Assembly: GCA_016845285.1 (NCBI GenBank)
Contig: JAERSX010000973.1
Span: forward strand, 1 to 5,004
Reading direction: 5' to 3'
Length of the DNA: 5,004 bases
Source: Deltaproteobacteria bacterium
Lineage (GTDB): Bacteria > Myxococcota_A > UBA796 > UBA2385
Positions 1 to 5,004 of this stretch are shown piece by piece; within the stretch, counting starts at the first letter, position 1, and every line of letters begins with the position of its first letter. Made by a program: the position numbers and the translations under genes. The notes beneath the pieces are model-generated. The model was given only the letters and a program-made list of their open reading frames with translations. It was not told the origin of the DNA and ran no database searches.

Positions 1-188
1 ATCACCGGGACTGGCCTGCCGTGAGCCCCAACCCGCCCCAGGGCCTCCCCCAGCGTGAGGAGTTCTACAAGCCCATCAAGCCAGGTGAGACCCGGACCTG
101 GGAGTGGACCTCTGGCGACATGCCCGCAGGCTGGGCCAAGAAGGCCTCCGTCACACCCATCGACATCCGTTGGGACGACGGCACCTAG
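1..188 (+). CDS. 3' end of an unidentified protein (partial)
   Basis: Reading in the phase that begins at base 3, 61 codons are open from the window edge to a TAG at 186-188. The gene starts outside the window. The visible peptide is hydrophilic, with a proline-rich stretch and then a PGETRTWEWTSGDMPAGW segment, ending in DIRWDDGT. A 'PGE-T-x-W' turn followed by alternating hydrophobic residues is typical of the last strands of a small beta-sandwich domain in exported proteins. That fold is inference from pattern only, and I recognise no family. Codon choice (G or C at most third positions) supports real coding. The gene overlaps the next CDS by 19 nt, so the two are probably co-transcribed and translationally coupled. 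Function cannot be assigned from this fragment. Confidence 0.7.
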   Translation, partial: HRDWPAVSPNPPQGLPQREEFYKPIKPGETRTWEWTSGDMPAGWAKKASVTPIDIRWDDGT

Positions 189-2149
189 CCCTCGCCGCGC
201 TCCTCGTGGGGTGCGCCGACCCCGTGAGCGACGGGGTCGTGCAGACCTGTGACGCGCGGCAGCTCGAGGAAGGCGAGGTCCGTGCGCGTCGCATTCCCTG
301 CGGTGACGAGCTGATCGACGACGGCAACGGGCGGCGAAGCGACTGGCTGCTGGAGAACGCCCGCCTGCGGGTGGTGGTACGCGACGGAGGCAACGCCCAG
401 ACGCGTCTCGACGTCGGCGGCGGCACCATCGTGGACGTTGCCCGCTGGGGAGAGTCCGACGCCATGGAGGAGATCGTGCCCTGGGTGGGCCCGGACTGGC
501 TGGTGAACGTGGACATCGAGGCTCGAAATGACGAGGCTGAGGCCTCGCTCCATGTGACGGGCTGGGACGCCCACGGCTCGGAAGCCACCGTGGTCTACCG
601 GCTCGCCGCTGACGCAGACGAGCTCGAGCTGGAAGGCATCGACGGCTTCACCCTGGTGGCACCGGCCGGCACCGACCTGGTGGGCGACATCGTCGAGCTG
701 AGCGAGCAGCTACTCCTGGGCAGTGACGGGGTCGCCGACGACCGTGGTGGCTGGATCGACATGGTCGACGTCTCGGTCCTGACCGTAGGGCGGCGAGCAG
801 AGCTGGCCGACTGGCAATGGCCCGACGCGGAGAGCATCTCGGGCAGCGTCACCCCGGCCGCTTCAGGCTGGATCGAGGTGCTCCAGGGCGGAGAGCCCGC
901 GTTTCGTTGGCCCATCTCCCGAGGCGAATTCTCCGGCACGGCACCCCCGGGGTCCACGCTGGTGGCCCATGTGCCGGGCTACCTCGCCTCAGAAGCAACG
1001 CCCGCTGAGACGGACACGGAGATCGACCTCGGCGAAGGCGGGTTCGCCCGCGTCCGTGTCCAAACCCCCGACGGCATCCCCTTGGCAGCACGGTTCAGCT
1101 GGGGAGACGACACCTGGACCGTGCCTCCGGGAGGCGCCCTGCTCTCGACGGGTCCAGGCAGCGCTGCAGCCACTGTGAGCGCCGGGCCCGCGTCTTCGAT
1201 GTGGTCGACCGAGGCCCTCACCATCGAGGGCACCGTCGACGTCGATGTCCTCCTCAGCCGCAGCGAGGCGCCAGTCATGCTGGCCGACGTCGCGGTCGTC
1301 GGATGGCCAGACAGCACCGAGCGACGTCCGGCACAGGAGCTCGCAGAGGAGCTCGCCGCCGATGGAGTCGGCTTCGCCGTCCTCCTCGCCGATGACGCCG
1401 TCGCCCGAGCCACCATCGAAGGGCGCGTTGCCGAGACACTGTTCGTACGTGGAGGCTCGCGCGCCGGAGGCCCCCATGGCAGCCCCCTCGCCTGGCCATG
1501 GTCCCGTTCATCGAACCGAGCAGCCTACGGAGCAGCGCCCTGGGCAGGCCTCGACGCCACCGGACTCCTCGCCTGGATGGACGATGCCGGCGATCGACGG
1601 ACGGTGGTCGACGCCACCTGGATCGCCGCCGCCGGCGCCCCCATCACCTGGAACCCCCACCCCACTGCGGTCCGCCTGGCCAGCCTCGACGAACTTCCCA
1701 GCTACACCGCGCTCCTCGACCGCTGGCTCGACCCCGTCCTGGTGGGTCCCCTGACCTGGATCGAAGGCCTGGACGAGGACACGTCCTACTCACGTGTCGA
1801 CGTGGAGAGCATGCTCCTCGCTGGACGCACGGTCGCCACCACCGGTCCGGTGCTCGAGCTGCGGGTCGACGGTCAAGGCCCCGGCGCCACCATCAAGCCG
1901 GGAGCCCGCCCGATGCTGCATCTGGAGGTTCACGCTCCCGCCTGGATCGAGGTCGAGGGCGCCGCCATCGTGAGCACCGGCGGAGAGGTCCTCGAGACCT
2001 TCACCCTCGGTCCCGGCAGCGGACGACGCCTCTCCGTGAGTCGGCCCCTGGCCGACACCCCGTGGGTGATGGCGGTCTGCTGGGGACCCGGCGGCACCGC
2101 ATCGGAGACCTGGGCCGCCACGGGGCCCATCTGGCTCGGGAGCCCCTGA
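170..2149 (+). CDS. Secreted lipoprotein with degenerate CehA/McbA-type PHP domain
   Basis: I chose the TTG at 170. It gives a short signal peptide (MGRRH, then LALAALLVGC) with a clear lipobox LVGC and the lipidated Cys at residue 15, so a 659-aa envelope lipoprotein. An in-frame GTG at 104 would add 22 charged residues before the signal. Neither start has a good Shine-Dalgarno; coupling to the overlapping upstream gene is likely. After the Cys comes an N-terminal beta-rich domain with an LDVGGGTIVDV motif (about residues 81-91). Two carboxypeptidase-regulatory-like beta modules follow (about 223-271, with 'GEFSGTAPPGSTLVAHVPGY', and 291-363). A C-terminal region (about 370-560) has the order of motifs of CehA/McbA PHP hydrolases and ends in the typical GRTVATTGP (552-560) followed by a VDGxGPG turn. 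The metal-binding motifs are not recognisable: HxH is DVAV, TDHN is LADD, NHP is NPHP, and SDxH is absent. Only two histidines remain in the region. Likely a non-catalytic or binding protein at the cell surface. Family assignment is from pattern recognition, not a search. Confidence 0.75.
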   Translation: MGRRHLALAALLVGCADPVSDGVVQTCDARQLEEGEVRARRIPCGDELIDDGNGRRSDWLLENARLRVVVRDGGNAQTRLDVGGGTIVDVARWGESDAMEEIVPWVGPDWLVNVDIEARNDEAEASLHVTGWDAHGSEATVVYRLAADADELELEGIDGFTLVAPAGTDLVGDIVELSEQLLLGSDGVADDRGGWIDMVDVSVLTVGRRAELADWQWPDAESISGSVTPAASGWIEVLQGGEPAFRWPISRGEFSGTAPPGSTLVAHVPGYLASEATPAETDTEIDLGEGGFARVRVQTPDGIPLAARFSWGDDTWTVPPGGALLSTGPGSAAATVSAGPASSMWSTEALTIEGTVDVDVLLSRSEAPVMLADVAVVGWPDSTERRPAQELAEELAADGVGFAVLLADDAVARATIEGRVAETLFVRGGSRAGGPHGSPLAWPWSRSSNRAAYGAAPWAGLDATGLLAWMDDAGDRRTVVDATWIAAAGAPITWNPHPTAVRLASLDELPSYTALLDRWLDPVLVGPLTWIEGLDEDTSYSRVDVESMLLAGRTVATTGPVLELRVDGQGPGATIKPGARPMLHLEVHAPAWIEVEGAAIVSTGGEVLETFTLGPGSGRRLSVSRPLADTPWVMAVCWGPGGTASETWAATGPIWLGSP

Positions 2150-2164
2150 CAGGCAGCTCCTCCT

Positions 2165-3256
2165 TCAGCTGTCGGAGCCCATGCCCTCCTCGAGTTGCTC
2201 TCGGAGCCGGGTGTTCAGGGCGTTCACCACGTTGTCGAGGTCGCCCTGCACGATGCGATCGAGCTGGTACAGCGTGAGCCCGATCCGGTGGTCGGTGAGG
2301 CGATTCTGGGGGAAGTTGTAGGTCCGGATGCGCTCACTGCGGTCTCCAGAGCCCACCTGCTGGCGGCGGTCCGCCGCAGTCTCGGCCGCCTGATCCTCGG
2401 TCCGCTTCTCGAGCAGCCTCGCTGCGAGCACCTTGAGGGCCTTGGCCTTGTTCTTGTGCTGCGAGCGTTCGTCCTGGCACTGAACCACGATTCCTGAGGG
2501 CAGGTGCGTGATCCGGATCGCAGAGTCGGTGGTGTTGACGTGCTGACCACCTGCACCACTCGCTCGGTAGGTGTCGATCTTGAGATCGCCGGTGCGGATG
2601 TCGACCTCCACCGGGTCGGCTTCGGGGAGGATGGCGACCGTGGCGGCAGAGGTGTGGATGCGCCCTTGTGTCTCGGTGAGGGGCACCCGCTGCACTCGGT
2701 GTACACCAGACTCGTGGCGCAGATGTGTGTAGGCGTCCGCTCCCTTGATCTGGCAGACGATCTCCTTGAAGCCATTGCCCGACTTGCCGGCAGCTCCACC
2801 CACGTTCAGCGCGTGGGAGTTCAGAACGCTGATCTTCCAGCGCTTGCCGTCACAGTAGCGAGCGTACATGCGGTAGAGGTCACCAGCGAAGAGCGCCGCC
2901 TCGTCGCCCCCCGTACCTGCCCGAATCTCGAGGATCAGGTCGCGGCCCGCATACGGGTCCGGCGGGATCAGAGATGCACGAAGCGTGGCCTCGAGCGCGG
3001 GAATCTCCACCTCGAAGCGGCGGATCTCCTCCTGGGCCAGCTCGCGCATGTCCGGATCGCCGAGCATTTCGCGCGCATCACGGAGCTCCTCACGCGCCGC
3101 TTCGATGGCCTGCCAGGTCTCCACGATGGGCAACAGGTGGCTGCGCTCCTGATTGAGCGCCTTCAACCGCCCCAGGTCGGTGACGATGCTGGGGTCCATC
3201 AGGCCCGCGTCGAGCTCTTCGAGGCGCAGCACGGCGTCTTCGAGCCGGGTGAACAT
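2165..3256 (-). CDS. prfA: Peptide chain release factor 1 (RF1)
   Basis: RF1 recognises UAA and UAG stop codons in the ribosomal A site and triggers peptidyl-tRNA hydrolysis. The 363-aa length is normal for the family. Visible landmarks are the N-terminal helical domain (1-95), EIRAGTGGDEAALFAGDLYRMY (110-131), and ESGVHRVQRV leading into the anticodon-like tripeptide PLT (192-194). The PxT form marks it as RF1 rather than RF2 (SPF). The catalytic GGQ is at 236-238 in GAGGQHVNTTDSA, and the conserved RIRTYNFPQNRLTDHRI is at 309-325. The segment between W140 and F163 is about eight residues longer than E. coli RF1 as I remember it, with a GGAAGKSGNG stretch. The ATG at 3256 has a good Shine-Dalgarno (GGAGG, 4 nt away). 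The gene lies 23 nt after the rho-like gene and is probably in its operon. Its stop is 15 bp from the convergent lipoprotein stop. prmC, which encodes the GGQ methyltransferase and often follows prfA, is not here. Confidence 0.97.
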   Translation of the reverse strand: MFTRLEDAVLRLEELDAGLMDPSIVTDLGRLKALNQERSHLLPIVETWQAIEAAREELRDAREMLGDPDMRELAQEEIRRFEVEIPALEATLRASLIPPDPYAGRDLILEIRAGTGGDEAALFAGDLYRMYARYCDGKRWKISVLNSHALNVGGAAGKSGNGFKEIVCQIKGADAYTHLRHESGVHRVQRVPLTETQGRIHTSAATVAILPEADPVEVDIRTGDLKIDTYRASGAGGQHVNTTDSAIRITHLPSGIVVQCQDERSQHKNKAKALKVLAARLLEKRTEDQAAETAADRRQQVGSGDRSERIRTYNFPQNRLTDHRIGLTLYQLDRIVQGDLDNVVNALNTRLREQLEEGMGSDS

Positions 3257-3276
3257 GGGGCCTCCAGGCGGGCCCC
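3257..3276 (-). promoter_or_regulatory. prfA Shine-Dalgarno partly inside a GC hairpin
   Basis: Read on the minus strand, the rho-prfA gap contains GGGGCC, an 8-nt loop CGCCTGGA, then GGCCCC immediately before the prfA ATG, giving a perfect 6-bp all-GC stem. The prfA Shine-Dalgarno GGAGG (3265-3261) lies half in the loop and half in the 3' arm. The stem abuts both the start codon and, within a few bases, the rho TGA (3282-3280). A ribosome terminating at rho would cover and melt the 5' arm, so this arrangement could couple prfA translation to rho translation. The structure is seen in the sequence; the coupling is inferred. Confidence 0.55.
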
Positions 3277-3279
3277 CTA

Positions 3280-4539
3280 TCAGGTGCCGACGAGCGCGCC
3301 GCCGTCGAGGGCTTCCAGCAAGGACCGGTTGCCTGGATGGCGGTCGAGCTGCGAGAGCAGGGCGAGCACATCTTGCACCACATCGCCTGTGAGCTGGCTG
3401 CGCAAGGACTTGACCTGGTCGGCCTCGCCGCCGTTGCCTACCTGCTCGAGCTCACGGACCAGGCATCGCGCCGGTGAGATCGCCGGGAAGATGTCTGCCG
3501 CAGCAAGCTCGCTGTCGAGTGCGATCTCGGCATTTGTCGTGGGACGAAGCTCGTTGGCGAGGACCATGTCGGCCGGCTCCCCCGTCTCGGTCAAGACGGT
3601 CGCCACCATGGTGAGGCTCCCCGCCTCCGCGACATCCCGCCCCCAGGCAAAGAGGCGACGTACCTTGTGGATGGCCGATGGATCGACATGAGCCGTGACT
3701 CCCCCATCGCCCAGCGTCTGCTGGTAGGCGCGGAAGAGCCTCGTGATGGAGTCGATCACGAGGAGCACGTCGCGCCCCTGCTCGGCGAGACGGCGAGCTC
3801 GCTCCACCGTGATCTCCGCCACCTGCACATGACGCTGCGCTGACTCGTCGAAAGAGGAGCTCAGGACCTCCACGTCCGGAACACCCCACCCCGAGGCCAC
3901 ATCCTCGGGCCTGCCGTCGATGAGCAAGACAATGGGGTGGACGTCCGGGTGGTTCTGACGGACCCCGGCAACGAGCTGGCGCAGCAAGGTGGAGCGACCA
4001 GTGCGAGGGGGAGACCAGATCGCCACTCGCTGCCCCATGGCCAGTGGAGCCACGAGGTCGACCATCCGGGCTGCGAGGGCCGCCGGACCATGCTCCAGCA
4101 CCAAGCGCCGCGTGGGGTGGACTGGCGTGAGGTTGTCGATGAGCAGCTTGTCCCGCTCTTCTTCGGGTGCGCGGCCGTTGACCGTCTCGATCTTGATGAG
4201 GGCAAAGTAGCGCTCACCCTCCTTGGGCGCGCGCACACGCCCGGCGACCGCGTCACCGGTACGGAGGTTGAAGCGACGAATCTGGGAAGGCGAGACGTAG
4301 ATGTCGTCTGGACCCGGCTGATAGTTGAACTCCGCTGAGCGGAGGAAGCCGAACCCGTCGGGCAGGGTCTCGAGGACTCCGGCGCCACGAGCACCGCCAC
4401 CAGCAGTTCGGCGGGCGATCTCGAAGATCAGGTCTTGTCGCCGCAAGCTGCCGGCATTGTCGATGTCGAATCGACGCGCGCCATCGACGAGCTCGGGCAT
4501 GGAGCTACGGCGCAGGTCGGAGAGGTCGAGGAGAGGCAT
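3280..4539 (-). CDS. rho: Transcription termination factor Rho, divergent, with altered ATPase site
   Basis: Rho is a hexameric RNA translocase that binds C-rich RNA and uses ATP to dislodge RNA polymerase. I start at the ATG at 4539 because the product then aligns end to end with E. coli Rho (419 aa each); no clear Shine-Dalgarno precedes it. The N-terminal RNA-binding domain is intact: DGFGFLR (F63, F65, R67), IYVSPSQIRRFNLRTGD (Y81) and KEGERYFA (E109, Y111) match the E. coli primary-site residues. The ATPase half is recognisable (Walker B VIDSITRL with D263, DESAQRHVQVAE) but altered. The P-loop reads PPRTGRST where E. coli has PPKAGKTM, and IDERPEE is IDGRPED, so the catalytic Glu is Gly. 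The Q-loop lacks the K283 equivalent and is two residues shorter. R-loop DTGSK is ETGEP, KGTGN is RPTTN, and R347 and R353 are Ser and Asp; finger R366 is kept. The frame is clean, so it is not a decayed pseudogene. Function may be non-canonical or paralogous. Confidence 0.93.
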   Translation of the reverse strand: MPLLDLSDLRRSSMPELVDGARRFDIDNAGSLRRQDLIFEIARRTAGGGARGAGVLETLPDGFGFLRSAEFNYQPGPDDIYVSPSQIRRFNLRTGDAVAGRVRAPKEGERYFALIKIETVNGRAPEEERDKLLIDNLTPVHPTRRLVLEHGPAALAARMVDLVAPLAMGQRVAIWSPPRTGRSTLLRQLVAGVRQNHPDVHPIVLLIDGRPEDVASGWGVPDVEVLSSSFDESAQRHVQVAEITVERARRLAEQGRDVLLVIDSITRLFRAYQQTLGDGGVTAHVDPSAIHKVRRLFAWGRDVAEAGSLTMVATVLTETGEPADMVLANELRPTTNAEIALDSELAAADIFPAISPARCLVRELEQVGNGGEADQVKSLRSQLTGDVVQDVLALLSQLDRHPGNRSLLEALDGGALVGT

Positions 4540-4618
4540 CGCGACCGGCGTGGATGAGGGGAGAGGAGGGAGGAGGTCGGAGAGGGACGCGCAGCGGGGG
4601 ACAGACGTAACGGAGCCT
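4540..4618 (-). promoter_or_regulatory. C-rich, G-poor rho leader (rut-like)
   Basis: The predicted 5' untranslated region of the rho-like gene is strongly pyrimidine-rich on the transcript strand. In 4541-4610 I count 38 C, 17 U, 11 G and 4 A. In the core, 4551-4590, the count is 24 C, 10 U, 3 A and 3 G. Such a 'C over G' tract with many YC dinucleotides is the known signature of Rho-utilisation sites, and the rho gene of E. coli is autoregulated by Rho-dependent attenuation in its leader. That this leader acts the same way is inference. It also contains CCUCC repeats resembling the 16S 3' end, and no Shine-Dalgarno near the ATG. Confidence 0.55.
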
Positions 4619-4621
4619 GCA

Positions 4622-4650
4622 ATTATCCGCGTCCCTCCATGGAGTGTCAA
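4622..4650 (-). promoter_or_regulatory. Sigma-70-type promoter for rho-prfA
   Basis: On the minus strand, TTGACA (4650-4645) is a perfect -35 hexamer. It is followed by exactly 17 bp and then GATAAT (4627-4622), five of six bases of the -10 consensus. Transcription should start around 4615-4618, giving a leader of about 76-79 nt before the rho ATG at 4539. An in-frame TTG at 4650 would make a longer Rho, but it is the -35 box itself and cannot be in the message made from this promoter. Confidence 0.85.
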
Positions 4651-4688
4651 TCGGGGGAAGGATCATCCCAGAGGCACCCCACACATGC

Positions 4689-4722
4689 GGGAACTCATAT
4701 TCCCAGTGGAAACATATTTCAC
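4689..4722. repeat. Two adjacent small inverted repeats (candidate operator or enhancer)
   Basis: The first is GGGAA, 6-nt spacer CTCATA, TTCCC (4689-4704), a perfect 5-bp inverted repeat. Two bases later comes GTGGAAACATATTTCAC (4706-4722), with arms GTG(G)AAA and TTTCAC pairing except for one bulged G. The two share a GGAA...CATATT.YC pattern, and their centres are about 17-18 bp apart, close to one and a half to two helical turns. They lie about 70-110 bp upstream of the predicted rho start and about 150-185 bp upstream of the sigma-54 -24 element, positions suitable for an operator or an enhancer-binding-protein site. Function is unproven. Confidence 0.4.
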
Positions 4723-4866
4723 AATGCTTCACTTATCAGCCTGCAACCTATTTTATAATCGAATCAAGGCCATCGCCACGCCGACTTCGAGCCCTCGTTG
4801 CGATCCATGGATGGGAATCTAAATACCCGCCAATCTCGCCGAAAACGCAGGTTCTACCGTTCACAG

Positions 4867-4890
4867 AAAGTTGGCACGGACCCTGCATTA
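4867..4890 (+). promoter_or_regulatory. Sigma-54 (RpoN) -24/-12 promoter, rightward
   Basis: AAAGTTGGCACG, four bases, CTGCATTA matches the sigma-54 consensus mrNrYTGGCACG-N4-TTGCWNNw at all but one defined position (CTGC instead of TTGC). The invariant GG is at 4873-4874 and the invariant GC at 4885-4886, with the obligatory 10-bp gap. Transcription would start near 4898. Sigma-54 promoters need an AAA+ enhancer-binding protein, and a candidate upstream site lies at 4689-4722. The controlled gene is outside the window. Confidence 0.7.
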
Positions 4891-4959
4891 GAGTTGTGCG
4901 GCACCGGGGAGGTCCGGTCACGGCTGCGCAGAAGCGTGGAAGTGGCATCCGCCTCGGAA

Positions 4960-4971
4960 GCTCTTTGAACA
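4960..4971 (+). promoter_or_regulatory. boxA-like antitermination element
   Basis: GCTCTTTGAACA closely resembles the boxA RNA element of rRNA leaders (E. coli TGCTCTTTAACA) bound by NusB-S10. boxA elements are also known in the leaders of many CRISPR arrays, where they protect untranslated RNA from Rho. It sits about 62 nt into the transcript predicted from the sigma-54 promoter. A short match like this can arise by chance. The position within an apparently untranslated leader is what makes it worth annotating. Confidence 0.4.
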
Positions 4972-4985
4972 GCCACAGGAAGCCC

Positions 4986-4994
4986 AAGGGAGGA
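4986..4994 (+). promoter_or_regulatory. Shine-Dalgarno-like site near the right edge
   Basis: AAGGGAGGA is a strong Shine-Dalgarno match on the + strand. No ATG, GTG or TTG follows in the remaining ten bases, so any start codon it serves must begin at about 5004 or just beyond. It would be the start of the unit driven by the sigma-54 promoter. Another GGGGAGG at 4906-4912 lies largely in the loop of a small hairpin (ACCGG/CCGGT, 4903-4918) and has no start codon at a suitable distance. Confidence 0.3.
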
Positions 4995-5004
4995 CCGAGC
5001 ACGG

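Larger units (their letters stand above)
4651..5004. other. Non-coding intergenic region with divergent promoters
   Basis: I see no credible gene in these 354 bp. Roughly 4680-4765 is clearly AT-richer than the rest of the window. The stretch upstream of the rho promoter holds two small inverted repeats (4689-4722), and an isolated TATAAT lies at 4754-4759 on the + strand without a good -35. There is a perfect 10-bp palindrome ATCCATGGAT at 4803-4812. The right half carries a sigma-54 promoter and the start of a rightward transcript. The layout suggests a shared control region between leftward rho-prfA and an unseen rightward unit. Confidence 0.6.

Noticed and set aside
2145..2185. Possible terminator between the convergent lipoprotein and prfA genes (GACAG...CTGTC)
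   Set aside because: Only a 5-bp stem with a 16-nt loop and no T tract on either strand, not enough to call an intrinsic terminator.
2504..3691. 395-codon open frame on the + strand
   Set aside because: It lies antisense across prfA and the end of rho, which are unmistakable. Such frames are common opposite GC-rich genes, and its product has no recognisable motif.
4540..4650. N-terminal extension of Rho by 37 residues to a TTG at 4650
   Set aside because: The TTG is part of a perfect -35 box, the extension is the C-rich leader, and the shorter form matches E. coli Rho in length and N-terminus.
4754..4759. TATAAT on the + strand as a second promoter
   Set aside because: No hexamer at 16-18 bp upstream resembles a -35, and the tract is generally AT-rich.
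4803..4812. Perfect palindrome ATCCATGGAT
   Set aside because: Only 10 bp, with no second copy in the intergenic region; may be chance.
4748..5002. 84-codon minus-strand frame in the intergenic region
   Set aside because: It runs antisense through the sigma-54 promoter and boxA-like site, its composition is unlike the other genes, and I see no motif in it.
4896..5004. Plus-strand frame from a GTG at 4896, open to the edge
   Set aside because: It has no Shine-Dalgarno and would start at or before the predicted transcription start. Short open frames are expected at this GC content.
1..5004. CRISPR arrays, tRNA or rRNA genes, insertion sequences
   Set aside because: I saw no spaced direct repeats, tRNA-like or rRNA-like sequence, transposase or terminal repeats within the window.

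Overview
The window is GC-rich and bacterial. The codon use, a lipoprotein of a type common in Myxococcota, and a near-consensus sigma-54 promoter all suggest a member of the Myxococcota or a related deltaproteobacterial lineage. That placement is an inference; no rRNA or other decisive marker is present.

Layout. The left third (1-2149, + strand) holds the last 61 codons of an unidentified protein. Overlapping its end by 19 nt is a gene for a roughly 659-residue secreted lipoprotein. The C-terminal half of the lipoprotein looks like a CehA/McbA-type PHP metallohydrolase domain that has lost essentially all of its metal-binding motifs. Converging on it from the right, with only 15 bp between the stop codons, is a minus-strand pair: rho-like (4539-3280) then prfA (3256-2165). 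Rho terminates transcription and RF1 (PrfA) terminates translation; rho near prfA is a familiar bacterial arrangement. Here rpmE, often found between them, and prmC, often found after prfA, are both absent. The two genes are 23 nt apart, and a GC-rich hairpin in the gap partly covers the prfA Shine-Dalgarno, which suggests translational coupling.

The most striking observation is the Rho protein itself. It has the E. coli length (419 aa) and an intact RNA-binding N-terminal domain. Its ATPase and translocation machinery is extensively altered: both P-loop lysines are arginine, the catalytic glutamate is glycine, the Q-loop and R-loop lysines are missing, and R347 and R353 are replaced. Walker B and the arginine finger R366 remain. 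It may be a Rho paralogue that binds RNA without normal helicase activity. The gene has a very good sigma-70 promoter (TTGACA, 17 bp, GATAAT) and a roughly 78-nt leader that is extremely C-rich and G-poor, like a Rho-utilisation site. This suggests self-binding or control by another Rho.

The right 354 bp (4651-5004) is non-coding and AT-richer in its first half. It carries two adjacent small inverted repeats, a strong sigma-54 promoter pointing right, a boxA-like antitermination motif about 60 nt into that transcript, and a Shine-Dalgarno-like AAGGGAGGA just before the edge. A plus-strand gene or a long antiterminated RNA probably begins at or just beyond the right end.
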